A stretch of 64,000 nt of DNA from Plectrocnemia conspersa (GCA_009617715.1 VTFK01000294.1:62001-126000); one strand, 5' to 3'. Positions 47,511 through 60,135 are shown, counted from the stretch's first letter. Numbers and translations are program-made. The notes: generated by a model from the sequence alone, not told the origin.

Positions 47511-48436
47511 ATAAATTATGCTTCTTTTTTTATTTTTCAACAATTTCAGTGCCATACATTTATTCATATTATGTAAGAATTGCCAATAATTTTTTAACTA
47601 AAAAGAGGGATATAAAAATAATAATAACTGTTTTAAGTCAGAAGCAATCGTAATATTTTTATGTCTTATAATAAAAACATATTAGTTGTTAAATGTATGT
47701 ATATGGCAAAACCGTGAATTAATTATTTAGTATTTTAAAAAATAAAATATGGTTTTCAATAATAAAAAAACCAAGTTGAACAATTAATTTGACATATTTT
47801 TTTTATATATTTCAATTTTAAAAATTATTTCTTAAACGTTAGTTTTAGGCTGCATATGCAAACATTTTATTGTAAGTAAAAATATAATATTTACGTCATA
47901 AAAATAGTATATTCTACATATTCTTCACATTTATGCTGGCCAACACATATTCCGTGTACATATTTTTTACACCTGACACAAGTTAGGTTAGATCTTTTTA
48001 TAGGTTCTTCATTTTGGGAACTGCATACAAAACATCTCAAATTACGACAATGTAATTTTTCCTACCCTCTTAATTCTGTCGGACATGCTACCATACCAAT
48101 ATGTAGCAATCTATTTTTTTTATTATAAAAAAGTAAATGATGACAAAATATATTTAGTAACGTATGGTCACCGGTGACACATTTTCTTAAATTAAAATAT
48201 TTTTTTATTTTTATGTACCTGGTGACATATATTACAAACTATAGAAAGAGGATTTGTATTTTATTATTAATTAATCGCTTTGAAAAATGAAACATTCTAG
48301 TAGTCGATGCACGTATGTATAATATTTAAGGTTATTTTTTTATAGATAAATCTGATGTGATATCAGAAAGTTTCTCAGCTCAAAATCTCGCAGCATTGAA
48401 ACCGTTAAAAAGTATATTGTTACCATTTTTGAAGGC

Positions 48437-48700
48437 GTGGAAAAAAGGCGTGTGCTAAGCGACGAGAACAAGGCAACGCGCCTGCCTTATACTGCGAATC
48501 ACGCAAAAAAATTAATGCTCTCTGTTTTAAAAGACTGTCCATATTCTTCTGATATAGCACCATTTGATTATTATTTATTTAAATATCTACAACATAATTT
48601 AAATGATAAAAATGTAATAGTGTTAGTGAATTATTTCTTTTTGAATATTTTAATCAGTTTTTGCAAATGTTGGATTAAAAACTATAAAATCTGTCGATAA
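48437..48700 (+). pseudogene. Mariner transposase C-terminal fragment
   Basis: The frame includes RVLSDENKATRLPYTA and CPYSSDIAPFDYYLFKYLQH, matching the mariner catalytic end (HPPYSPDLAPSDYHLF) and the fragment inside the element at 17556-18454. Both share the GGCGTGGAAA-type junction just upstream, so they probably come from the same subfamily. No terminal repeats were seen around this copy. Confidence 0.85.
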
Positions 48701-48754
48701 AAATATATTGTGTAATAAGTTTGTTATTGGAAAAATACTTTAAATATGCTCGTT

Positions 48755-49090
48755 ACCGAGCGTTCCCACTGCGACGGCGTCGACACGATTTTATTGCGTT
48801 TATCGTGAATTTTTGCCTTCTGAGAAGTTATAATTGTTTTTGCGCCTTTCTGTTGAGCAAAATTCAGTTTGAATATATAATACTTTGACCAGTACTCTCA
48901 TATAAAAAGTAAGTAGTAATATCGGTAAGTGCAGACAACCTATGAAACAATATGCGAGTCTGTACTTTTTCTTCCGCTTATTTTTCTCCGAGAGATATAT
49001 TTTGGAATTGACCTAATGAAGGTTCTAAAACTATAATTAGATTTAAAACTTTTATACGGTTAGGTTTGGGTTTGAACAGAAAATGTACGA
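48755..49090 (+). repeat. Dispersed repeat, copy C (family 1)
   Basis: Matches the first half of the copy at 6870-7620: CACGATTTTATTGC, TTCTGAGAAGTTATAATTGT, TTGAGCAAAATTC, GTAGTAATAT and GGTTTGGGTTTGAACAGAAA. Same orientation. It lies directly after the mariner fragment. Confidence 0.78.
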
Positions 49091-49699
49091 AAAAGTCCAG
49101 AAGTGACCGTTTAATTAATATTATTTTTCAAAATTATTAAAATACATTAAAACCCGAAGATATATTTTTTTTAAAAAGAGTTTGGACACATAAGTTGTAT
49201 CACCCTTTATATATAATATCATTAAGCGTGAACAATGTACCACAAAAATATATTTTACAACTGAAGGACTACTCTTAATTAAAATAAAACATTTAGAGTA
49301 ATTAATTTTTGTAACGTTATAAACATAATAAAAAGGGCACAAAAAATAATAAATATATGACAAATGATTCGTTAACATCTTCGCGATTCGGAATTTAATG
49401 CTATAAAAATATACTGTCTACATATGGAGTTAAATTAAAAATAGTAATTTAATTTATTTAAAGAAAATATGTACGTAAATGTGAAAACAAAACTTTTTGG
49501 ATTGAGAACCATGGATAACAATTTACATGTTTATGTTTTAGGCAGCCGGTAACAGACTTGTCAAAAAAATATTTTTAAAATCGTTCGATGGATTAACAGA
49601 TTTTAAGACAAATTTTGGTAATTTAACAATTCCAGGTAAAATGGTTAGAAATTACTTAATTTTTTAACTTTTAATATTTGATTTGTTAAAAAAACTAAT

Positions 49700-50055
49700 T
49701 CTGCGAATTTCAGTCGTAGTGGATACGGCGATAACTCTTATATTCACAAATGTTTTCCAAAGGCGTAAAAGCATATTCTTATTGACTGAGAAGAAGCTTT
49801 TCATTGTCCCGCATTTCAAAATAAATAAATAAAGGCGCATAGAGAGCCACGGATTTTAGAGCGTCACTAGTCACTCGGTTATATTACAATAAAAGAAAAA
49901 AACGACAAGTATACAAATCGTTTCATTCTAAGATTTTTTAAAATTTAAATTGACGTAGTTTTAACGAATATTTTACGAATATTCAATAAATTATTCGAAT
50001 ATTCATAGAGTTGAAAATCTGGCGAATAATTAAAATAATTGAATATTTGATTAGA
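49700..50055 (-). repeat. Partial copy of the 12924 hAT-type element, inverted
   Basis: Complemented, it shares GACAATGAAAAGCTTCTTCTC, ATGCTTTTAC, AAAACATTTGTGAATA and GAAATTCGCAGAATT with 13110-13225, and the TATTCGAATA-rich end with 12930-13020. The left terminus is recognisable only loosely and the other end is missing. Confidence 0.75.
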
Positions 50056-50527
50056 TTTATATTGTTTTTTTTTTTATTTTTACTGTGCAGATTTTGATTG
50101 CTGTTTTAGATTTAAAGCTGCTTTTTAAATGTTGTTATTTTGATTTTTAATGTACATTTAACCTAACGTCATAATTCAATTCTATTCTAAAGCTTTTTAA
50201 GTGATTTTTTAATAAAGATTGTTTAGTAATAAATAAAATTATAGTTAAAAAAATAGTGTTTTATATTTCATTAAAAAAATCGGCCCCTTCATATGAAACA
50301 ACCTAATTCAATATATTTTCAGTACTGTAAAATCTGCAAACGAAATAATTCAAATTCAATACATAGTTAAAAACATCCGTTTAACCGTAAAACTGACAGT
50401 TGTGTCATTAACGACGTGTCGTTCGTCACGTTTATTACATATTACTCGAAACCCACGCGCGGTCCAAAATGGACCATTTCCCAAAATCGTTATAATATAT
50501 TAGAGGCAGGTGTCATAGTTCGGATAA

Positions 50528-50680
50528 GCCAAGTCGAACCGAACCAAAGAGATTGAAGCGTTCCTGACCTCAGGTAAATATCGTCGCGAATTTGATGGAA
50601 TAGAAAAAATAGAAAGAGCAGGAGGAGACCGTGAATTATATATGGAAGAAAAAAACAACGAAGACATCAATGATTCATGA
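50528..50680 (+). other. Open frame of 50 codons without a start, unrecognised
   Basis: After a TAA, an open frame includes KEIEAFLTSGKYRREFDG and IERAGGDRELYMEEKNN before TGA. The composition looks protein-like for such AT-rich DNA. It sits 70 bp upstream of a reverse-transcriptase-like fragment and may belong to the same dead LINE. Upstream, GGTCCAAAATGGACC (50461-50475) is a near-perfect palindrome. Confidence 0.35.
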
Positions 50681-50751
50681 CTGGCATGACATGACAGGCG
50701 TCAATAGTGGTGGGTGTCATGTCAGATGAGAATCTAAATCTAGGTTGAGAT

Positions 50752-50916
50752 ATGGAGAAAACTGACGTGAGACATTATGCATTGACGATAAACGTATGCA
50801 GAATTTCATTGGAAAAATGGATATGTAATAATGCAAAATTGTCAATATGGTGGAGATGTGTGGGAGTTTGTCATGGTGGTGTATTATCTCTCACAGAGCT
50901 CTTTATATATATTAAT
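50752..50916 (+). pseudogene. LINE reverse-transcriptase fragment (GVxxGGVLS block)
   Basis: The frame runs EKWICNNAKLSIWWRCVGVC then HGGVLSLTELFIYIN. The spacing from W to GVxxGGVLSxxLFxIYIN matches non-LTR reverse transcriptases (GVRQGGVLSPLLFAIYIN). The downstream catalytic block is not visible. Dead fragment. Confidence 0.68.
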
Positions 50917-50989
50917 CCAAAGAACATCGATCACAACCTATTCTTTTTTCATGTCATGTTGATTAGATCAACACATTTTTAGCAGTCAC

Positions 50990-53400
50990 CCCCGTCCATA
51001 TACATATTTTTCGCAAGCACGAAATCTTCTTTATTTCAATCACATTTTGTCTTTAATTTTTATTAATAAGCTCATATTTTTTACCTCTAATCATGTTTTA
51101 AAGCTACTCCATCTTAACTTCTATCACATTTTATCATTAAGAGAATAAAGAATTTAAAATTCTCCATTATTAAAGTTAATATCGCAAGTAAAAATATCAA
51201 ACCAACTTTTTACAGTTCTCTGATTAACAGTACTCTCGACAAATTCGCTGCACTGGATTGTGTATTAGTTTGAACTAGTACAGAATAAAGATACGTCAAT
51301 AGTTTGTCGACACCATTATGCATTAATATAAAAAGACAAGAAATAAAAATTAGGAACATAACACCCCTCGTGGTATAAATAATTTTTTTTTTTTACTACG
51401 AATGACTTGTGCCATTTACAGTCCGTTTTTGACTGAATAAAATTGGCTATTTGATATAGTTGCTATTTAAATAGCATTTTATAACATTAAAACTATTTTA
51501 AAGAATTACATTTATTTGTTACATGACTTTGAATCGACTAACAAATAAGTAGAAATGACTTAATTGCAATGTTGTTCGGGAATTCAAGTAAATGTAGTAC
51601 AATAATTTTTTATGGGTTATAATAGAAATTTTGCTTAAAAAAATAATATATCCTTATCATAAATACTGCCTTGAAATAAACGTTAAAATAATTTAAGCAA
51701 AACAATGAATTCGAATAAGTCATACATTAATTACTTTAAGGCCTTATAAAAGACGTCAGTCTAATACCAGTGCCGTTTTCAGCTGAAAACGATTCATTTT
51801 AAAGCATATTCCCCCGACAACTGTTTCCATCTTCATTACCATATCATATATTTTTTCCTATACTTGCCTCACACCCATACGCCTTCTCAAACCAAAACAA
51901 AGGAGATTGAGAAGCTACGCGTACGTTTTCCATTTATACGAGTGCCTCAAGTATTATTTTTTTCACCTTACATATGCGTATAAGGATTGATATCGACCGA
52001 GGACTTTTTTTAGCGACACATCTCCGAATTCATACATGTATGTGAGATATTTGCATTTCTTTTATATTTTATTTTAGATTATGCTGTCAGCAAGAAAATA
52101 TCACAAATAGAATAAATCTTTGTGTGTGGAGCAATAAAAAGAACATCAACGAAGACAATGAAGGAACTCGGTGTAGAATAAATTTTGTCTTATTCGTTCG
52201 TGTATTTTTCACACATCTCGATATTTTTATTAAACTATGCGATGAAAGACGACGGGTACAATAGAATGACTTTATACGAAATAAATTTAGATGTTGTGCA
52301 AATAAACAACTAGATCAATTGTAATGGCGTTTGCTGGTAAAAATATTATGAGTTGGACTATAAGATAACAAAGTGTCACATCCCTAATCAAACATTTTTT
52401 ATTTTATATTTAAATAATAATTTACAAGCATTATTAAAATATTTCGTTAGTATTTATATTTTAAAATAAAAATACTAAAACACTTTTACCATATGAGGGA
52501 AAGAAAAAAAACAATTTATCAAGCGCTAATTTAAGTATGTTTGGTTGAAGATCTGGAACCAATAAAAAATGTTTCTTTTGAAGCAATGCCAGTCACATTT
52601 ATATTTAGGGTTATTTCTATTGTAGTATTATCCGGGTTTGCACATGATTATTACATTTTTGATATTTGTAGGCTTTTTTAAAGATATTAAAAATAAATAT
52701 AAAAATTGTGTATTATATATTATTTTTATAGCTATATTTTAAATGACTTGCATTAAAAAAACTGTTTCTGGCGTTACTCCATACCGAGCAAGCATATGAT
52801 AAAAATAGAGAATAAACTTTATTTTTCGTATCGATCGTATCATATCGTATCGATCACCGTACATGTACGGCAATACTCCTCAAAGTTAAATACTAAATCG
52901 AACCATATGCAATTCATAAGCGAAAATTGTAGATAAGATACTTAAAATTTTTTATCCCAACGCTCCTAGTAAAAAGTCACTAGGAAACAAATATGGATAC
53001 GACTCATTAAAAAAGGATCTATTGTAAAATATTTAAGGATATTCGTAAAAATGTAATTTTCAATAAAAAAGACTGAAAATTCTTGAGAAATTATAAAATT
53101 TCATAAATATTGAAAATTATTGTCTTGCCATTTTATTTGTAAAATTAGAAAAAAAATTGAGAAAAAAAGTCATTCTATGACATATTCGAGAGCAAGAGCA
53201 CTACTCAAATTTAACTATAAAATGTGCTACATTGCATATAATTGGTAAATGATGAGGTGTCTTATTTCAAGAAGAATACAGATTACAGACCAAATTGAGT
53301 TTAACATGCAATTTTTTTTAGAAAAGAAACATATGTAAAAAAATAATGCCATCATAAATTAAAAAGCTTTTATTGCTTAGTTTTTTTTAAATTCAATATA
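50990..53400. other. AT-rich stretch, no gene found
   Basis: No exon was recognised. 52750-52820 shares GTTACTCCA.ACCGAGCAAG and CATATGATAAAA with 59488-59570 (a small dispersed repeat). 52828-52870 contains CGTATCGATC twice and the perfect palindrome CCGTACATGTACGG (52857-52870). 51720-51990 is somewhat less AT-rich. Confidence 0.45.
52750..52820 (+). repeat. Small dispersed repeat, copy 1 (family 4)
   Basis: Shares TGACTTGCA, GTTACTCCA and CGAGCAAGCATATGATAAAA with 59488-59570 in the same orientation. Confidence 0.7.
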
Positions 53401-53417
53401 TACGTGTACATATTTAA

Positions 53418-54342
53418 AGGGCTTTGAAATTAAAGTGAACTGAAAAATCCCTTATTTTTGTCGTAACAAAAACCGGAGCTAAACCGAAAAAATATGTTTA
53501 TTTCGGTTTGGTACATGCTTAAACAAAATAAAATAAATTATTTTTTGCAGATATTTAAAATAATAAATTATTTAATAAAAAAAAAATTATTATCGCGTTA
53601 TCAAATTTTACTTGTGCAACAATTTTACTTTAAGAAATATTTGGAAAAAATCACAATCATACTGATTTTTTAGGAAAGTAAAATTTTTGCAAAAACATAG
53701 ATTCTTCATTTCTACAAATATGGATATTAAATTCAAATTGAATAACTTTAACCATGTACAAAGATTAAACAGAAAAAACATATTTTCGATTAAAATAAAA
53801 ATACGTATCCTCATTTATACAAAATTGCAATTGTGGTTTTAGGATCTTCAACAACATAGGTTAATGTTGAAAGGACCTTCTTTGATTTAAAGTTTATTCT
53901 ACGAGACAATAAAAATATTTTAATTAAAAATACATTGCCAGATAATTTATTAATTAAAGATATATTCATATTTTTTAATTATATTAAATATATCTAAAAC
54001 TCATGTATACTACAACCGTGAATATACGAATTTATTTCGTTCACATATGTTTCGTTTAATAAAGCATATTATAATCATAAATTTAATAGTTTAACTTTTA
54101 ATTATTGCTGTTTCAATTCATGTTGTATGATTATTACAAAAAAAGGAATAAAATGATCTAAATTATGATGATACAAATAAAAACATTTATAAATTTAAAA
54201 ATTAATCAATAGAAGTTGAACTAAAAACCAAAAACCGAAAACACTGCTATTTTTTCCGGAACGAAAACCGCAGTTAAACTGATTTTTTTTTACTGAATCG
54301 GAGCGAAAACCGAATTGAAAATAATAATGGTTTGAAGCCCTG
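53418..54342 (+). mobile_element. hAT element remnant
   Basis: About 925 bp between AAGGGCTTTGAAATTA on the left and, complemented, CAGGGCTTCAAACCATTA on the right. Both ends continue into sequence rich in AAAACCG motifs. The candidate 8-bp flanks (CATATTTA and CACAATTG) match only partly, so the insertion is old. A transposase tail lies inside. Confidence 0.72.
53860..53979 (+). pseudogene. hAT transposase C-terminal remnant
   Basis: The frame reads VNVERTFFDLKFILRDNKN then LPDNLLIKDIF, a decayed match to the hAT dimerisation block (VSVERSFSxLKxILxDxRxxL..xLxxLLxIK). It lies inside the element at 53418-54342 and shares no close similarity with the other two hAT tails, so three different hAT lineages are present in the window. 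Confidence 0.78.
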
Positions 54343-56040
54343 CACAATTGAATGAAAAAAAGTATTAAAGAAATGTATAAATTTTATAAAATTAGACAAT
54401 TAAAAATAAAATAAAGATGATATATTTACATACACGGTATCATTAATAAATTACAAATATTTTTTTTAATGTCACTAGCAGCTAATTTTATTATATGTAT
54501 GTATATATGCATATTACTAGCAGCTTAAAAAAATAAAAGTAAGCAATTTTTTTTAGTGTAAAGTAACCAAGAAAGTTACAAATATAATTTATATAAATTA
54601 ATATACCAATAAAAAATAATAAATAAAAATGAAAAAGAAATTCGTTAATGAATATTTAATATAAGTATTTCTTATAACAATTTTTCTATTTTATTTTTAT
54701 TTTTATCAAATGTTATATTTAAAGGTCTAAATTTTATTACTTTTGTAAATCCGGCTAAAATGCGTTAACCTTTCCTAATGACGACCATTCATCGTACAGT
54801 TTGTATGTGTCAAATGTGCCTGGGTCAAAATCAAATAGGCAAGGTCTTGTCACGAGGAAATTTCAATGTGTAGGCAGTCGTGACATTTGTGACAAGTAGA
54901 ATAAACGTTTAATAAAGAATTTGTATGGCACGTGGACCTAGAATAGCAAAATAACTGGTCATTACGTAATAAAAAAAATATATTGAGGTATTAATATATA
55001 TGGATATTAAAGCGGCAATTAAATAAAAAAGTGGTTAAGCATTACAAATATTTAATATCAAGGATATCTTTATATTAAACGTCGAAATAATCTTAAGACG
55101 TGTTTAGAATTTTAAAGGTCAAAAAAAGTATTGGGCATTTAATATAATATGATAATGCGCGGTACTTTGAAAAAAAAAACGCCCAGAACTTTACGTATTT
55201 GGGGTCAAAATGTATAAGTTTGCTTCGAGTTGTTAAGAGTTTTCTGGTCGGAAAGAGATCGACACTTTAGAAACTTTCGTATTTTATTTTGTATATAATC
55301 AAGAGTAGTGAAAAATTAAAATTCAACGAAGTTTAATGAAAAATGGATAAAGTGAAAAAAATATCAATGATAACCTAATACAATAAAAAACATATGTATA
55401 ATACACATGTACAATATACAGAATATATATTTTTTTAAGAGATTTTGTCACCGTTTTTGGTGAAAGATTAGTAACATTAAAACAGTAACAAAATCCATGC
55501 TGTTGGGTTAAAATAACTTGTCGAAAGTTATTGTAGACTTATTTATAGATAATTATTTCGAATAATTTATCAGGAGTTGACGACACTGCAACTAGTCTAT
55601 ACTTCTTAATGTACAATATTTTACCCTTTTAAAAAAGGGTGACTCTCGTGCATTTCCAAAGAATTGGAAACCGAATCAAACATATGTTTAGAGGGGCAAT
55701 ATTCGAGACTGACTTTGCAACCATAGAAACCAAATATATAGTATAGGTTTGACTGTAAGTTAACTGATTTAACCGGTGGCTGACAGTTAATATATTTACG
55801 TTTAGATTTGCAATGTGGGCCGGCGGAAAATTATTCTGTATGACGGCAGATTAAAATCTTGCTAAAAGTTGATTTTTTACTGATTATTCAGATTACTTTT
55901 GCTTTGAACATGCGAGCCTTATCCGTTTATTGTGACTCAAGCTGTCGAAGTGCGGTTTGTAGATAATTTAATTGAAATATTTTTAAGAAAGAATGTTATA
56001 TAATATTAATTGAAATATTATACATACATATTTTGAGACA
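54343..56040. other. AT-rich stretch, no gene found
   Basis: Nothing coding was recognised. 54770-54920 and 55760-55960 are patches with fewer homopolymers and some CpG (for example GTGGGCCGGCGG at 55816) that could be regulatory. Confidence 0.45.
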
Positions 56041-56405
56041 CCTTATACAGAGCCTATACAATATACGAAAGAAACTTTACGACCTCGCACACTTACAGGA
56101 GGGTTTATTGGATGTATGACCGTAAAGCTGCACATCGTATCCTGCCGGAGAGGTTTTTGATATGATGGGCGTAAAATGAGAGATTTTACGGTCGTTACCT
56201 TGCCGATCTGTAATGGCCGGGGCGATCAAAAACGACGACTTCTCCCGCACACGCGAGACTCTTCTTCTTCTGAGAAAGGTATGAATCGGTATTCAAATTT
56301 CCCTCTCGGATCGGCGCTAATTTTATTAGCGGTCATAAAAGGACAATATAACCTATGTAAGCTCTCCTATCGGATGGTTCATTGTTAGGATTGAGCTCTC
56401 TACTT
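56040..56405. promoter_or_regulatory. Candidate regulatory island with TTTAYGAC motifs
   Basis: GC-elevated block with TTTACGAC at 56076-56083, GGGTTTATTGG at 56101-56111, ATTTTACGGTCG near 56183 and GTCATAAAA at 56332-56340. These are the type of core sites used by Caudal and posterior Hox proteins. A 70-codon frame at 56176 matches no family and would need a poor start. Function is inferred. Confidence 0.35.
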
Positions 56406-58290
56406 CCTCTTTATGTGAAGTTAAAAAGAGGATTACGACCAATTGATCGGATATAGGACCTTTGTTTTTTTATCACATGAAATAAGATACTTTCATACTA
56501 GATCTTAAGTGTAAATTTAAAAATGGTTTACCAGTAGAATTAAAAAAATAAAAACTAAGTCTAATTAACAAGGTTTAGGAGCAGTTGGTAATTTGTTACA
56601 AATTAAACTATATGTTTAAAAAATGTTTTTAATAAAGGTTGTAATTTTTGAACAACTATAAAGAAATATATGAATTCCAAATATATCACTTATTTATGTA
56701 GATGTTTTCCTAACATTAGCTTTGATTATTTCCCAATATTTAGCATTTGAAAATGTATTTATTTCATCACTGTGAAACATGTTTGGTGTCTTAGCTTAAT
56801 CGATATTTCTTTTGACAATTATTCTGCATGATTATTTGTCATTAATGAGTAATTTTACGAAATATAATAAATGCATATGCAATATAAATCTGTTCTTTGA
56901 TCAATAATAAGACTTAGCTTTTATTTTTTAGTAAATTACACCAATATAAATAGCTATATGAATATAGAAAAATTATCTGCTTTAAAAGAAACTAAGTTAT
57001 TCGAAATTATTCTGAGATATTATTTGAATCGGTTTACAATCCTTAATTATTATTTAATATCAGAATTTACTATTAGTAAATAATTATAATTACGATAGAT
57101 AATTACATACTAGGTTTTCCTAGATTTTCCTAATCTAACGGATGAATATCGTGATAATTAATTGAAATCGAGCTAGATTAGATATAAAAAATATATAATA
57201 ATAAGGTACAGATCATAATGAATATAATATATATATAAAAAAATATTTTATAAATAATATTAACAAATTCAACACAGCAGTTATATAATAACAGTATTTT
57301 TTAATATAATTATTTTATACAAATTTTAATTTACCAAGAAAAGTTCGGTTGTCAGTCCCTCACTATTATGAGGATTTTTGAATCGCTCTGATTTTAGATT
57401 TCATCTCGTTTTACTAAGCTATAGTACTGTTTTTTTTTTTTTAATAATAATGTAGTATATTAGTACTTTATAATTACGAAAATAGAAAATATATAGAATG
57501 AGTTATTTGATATCTCTACATTTATTTTTAATGATGCTTATAATGAAAGTTCCATTTATGTAAAGAAAAAAATAATTTCAGAATCGGACTAGCACATTTA
57601 TTTGAGTATAAATATGTATATGATATATTAAAAAAATAGTAGCTAGATTCTTAGAAAATCTACCATTTAGACCATAGGTATATTGTTATCGTTAAAAGTG
57701 AGCTATAAATAAATAAATAAAAGAGAGCAAAATAAATTGTTAAGTTTGATTAAATGTCAAGAATTTTTTTAATGTTTCGATTGTAACAGTCCACTACGAA
57801 TTTTTAGAAAGAATAAAAAGAATAACCTTTTAGTTGAATGTTATTTGCTTGATGTAATCTGCAAAGAACGACTAGAAATGTGGACAAACTACCCTTTAAT
57901 TTTACACAACTGTATTGCACCGAATCTCACTTTAATTTTTACTGCTTCTACTGATGAAAAACGTATATAAAGGACATCGTTTTGCAAAGAGTCGTTCTAG
58001 AAAACATTAAGAGAAAATCTCTGAGAGAGCTAAAGACTAGTAAATGGTGCATTAGGTGCAGTGTTAATTTTATAAAAAAAATATTGTCGGTATTCTATGA
58101 TTGTATTATTTATATCAGAATACAAATACCATTTAAAATCGTTATATAAATATGAGTTTGAGTTGCCAAATATTTATAAGGCACATATTATTGTTTACAT
58201 GAAAATAACTATAACCATTTTTTAATATATATAAATTTTCTTTATATAAAAATTAATTACGGTTCAAATTGAAAAGTTCTCGAATTCCAC
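56405..58290. other. AT-rich stretch, no gene found
   Basis: Low-complexity AT sequence throughout. No exon, RNA gene or transposon motif was recognised. Confidence 0.55.
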
Positions 58291-58299
58291 GTTTAACAA

Positions 58300-58619
58300 T
58301 GCCGCATTAACCTTTAACATCCAATTTCCAGACACACAACCATTCCACTTGCATCGCATTGCCATTTGATGAGCCGAAAAGTTTAGATATTCAACAGATC
58401 CACCCCCTTAATCCAGATGTTATTCCAACACCATGCCAGTTCGATAATGCTCGGTTGGCTTTTATAACCGGCAATCCCGGGGGCGTTTACGACCCCTTTA
58501 CAACCAGTCAAGGCGGTCATGGAACAACACTTTTTTTCTTATTCTTACACTTCTTTTGCTTTTTTCAACCCCAGCCCCGCCTTGCAACAGTCTCCACGTT
58601 TTATTTCGGTACGTGCTAG
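58300..58619 (+). other. Island with a long open frame; regulatory DNA or unrecognised exon
   Basis: After a CAG near 58331 a frame stays open for about 95 codons (includes LDIQQIHPLNPDVIPTPCQ and ARLAFITGNPGGVYDPF) up to a stop at 58617-58619. No clear donor follows. The second half is Phe/Leu-rich from T runs, which argues against a real protein end. The same block has TTTATAACCGG, GTTTACGACC and TTTACAACC, like the 56-kb island. I favour regulatory DNA but cannot exclude an exon. Confidence 0.3.
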
Positions 58620-58742
58620 AGTGAAATGTTTGCGAAACGTGCCGCTGGATAATTTCGTTAAGAAGAATGAGGTGTTATGCCATGCTCTGTTCCGATGCAC
58701 ACGATGGCTCCTTTGGTATTTTCAAGAAAAATACAAAGAGCG

Positions 58743-58765
58743 TTCGCCCTGAGGGCAAGGGCGAA
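58743..58765. repeat. GC-rich hairpin
   Basis: TTCGCCCT and AGGGCGAA, perfect 8-bp arms around a 7-nt loop, in an AT-rich setting. Its role is unknown. Confidence 0.8.
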
Positions 58766-59487
58766 ATTATTAAAAAAATATCATTGAGAGACAAAACAGA
58801 TATTTTTTTAATATATTTTGTTTTAATAATGTTTTTCAAGGAATGAAAAAATAAAGATAGTATAATATAACATAGATCTTCCTCATGATCATGACTTTGT
58901 AAAATTACATATATATTTTTATTTACTATATTATTGAACTCTGCAAACAAAATTCTAGGTTTTTCTATTGTCGTAGAGTCGCTAGGCGTCTTAAAGCTAC
59001 TTGGCTCTACCGAAACCGAAAATTTTAGTTGGAGTACTACTTGACTACAAAATCCTTAAGAAGATTGATTCTCGATTGCCTAATTCCAAATCTGTATTAT
59101 GTATTGCCTTTCATTTCAAAAAACTTCACCGTCAAAAATTAATAAGCTCCTCGACTTATTTGTGATTTTCTCTAACTAATATGAACTAATAAAGGCGTAA
59201 ATTTAATTTGCAAGGAAATTATGTGTCAGTTAATATTTTTTTTATCTCATTAAATATTCATATTTCTTAACTGTAACGTACACTATTCCAAAAAATATTT
59301 ACAAATGTAACTGAAAAATTTTCTGTAGAACGGTAGAAAGCTAAGTTAATTCCTAACTGCTCTCAAATATTCGTTTGGCTTTAAATAAAATACAATTTGT
59401 CTGTTAAAGCCCGAATGTTTCCCCTTTTTGGGTTATTATCAAGTGTTTTGAAATAAATAAGTAAAATAAATTAGTTGTATTACTTTA

Positions 59488-59570
59488 TGACTTGCAATTC
59501 AAAAAAATAACATTGCAGGTGTTACTCCACTCCGAGCAAGCATATGATAAAATGTATCAGAATAATTATT
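59488..59570 (+). repeat. Small dispersed repeat, copy 2 (family 4)
   Basis: Counterpart of 52750-52820, sharing CGAGCAAGCATATGATAAAA. The copy is open for a short stretch (HSEQAYDKM) but shows no known domain. Confidence 0.7.
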
Positions 59571-59910
59571 TTTATAGTAAGTGCACTTTTAATATCAAAT
59601 ATCAGTCTGAGATCTTTAATAAAGCAAGCACTTTAGAGCGAAGTTCTAAAATTTATTTGTTAAGTTTAAGTTTTGAGTTCAAGTGTAGGCCTAGGTATTA
59701 AACGCTATCTTTTTATTTTATGTTACTGCCCTATTCACTTTAGCGCTGCTGTGGCAAAGTTTGTCTACGTTTTATAAATATATTTCTCAAAATATTTGTG
59801 TAGGTTTTTAAAAGATTTTATTTGCATTTGCTTTAAGATTAAATTACCTGTATCATCAGCCTATATAATTTAACAAATATTGTTAAATAGTTCGTATACA
59901 AAAGATCTAT

Positions 59911-60135
59911 TAGAATTCTCAATCGAATATTCAAATTATTCCTGCAATTTTTAACTATATAAATACTCATAAAATATTTTTTTATACTATCTTAAATGAA
60001 ACTTGAAAAAATCTTAAAATAAAATGAGTGCAGCTCTAAAATTCATGGTCATTTATGTTTCTCTGTTTTGTTTCGAAATGCGAGACAATGAAACACTTCT
60101 TTCCTACAACCGATAGTCTAATATTTGTACAGTTT
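59911..60135 (+). repeat. Partial copy of the 12924 hAT-type element
   Basis: Begins TAGAATTCTCAATCGAATAT, like the left end at 12924 (TAGGGTTTTCAATCGAATAT). It continues with matching TTTTCAACTATAT-like, TCTTAAATGAAACTTGAAAA-like and GAGACAATGAAACACTTCTT-like blocks (compare 12960-13130). The right end was not found. Confidence 0.75.

Noticed and set aside
58743..58765. GC-rich hairpin as a bacterial-type terminator
   Set aside because: No T run follows the stem on either strand, and the window is eukaryotic.
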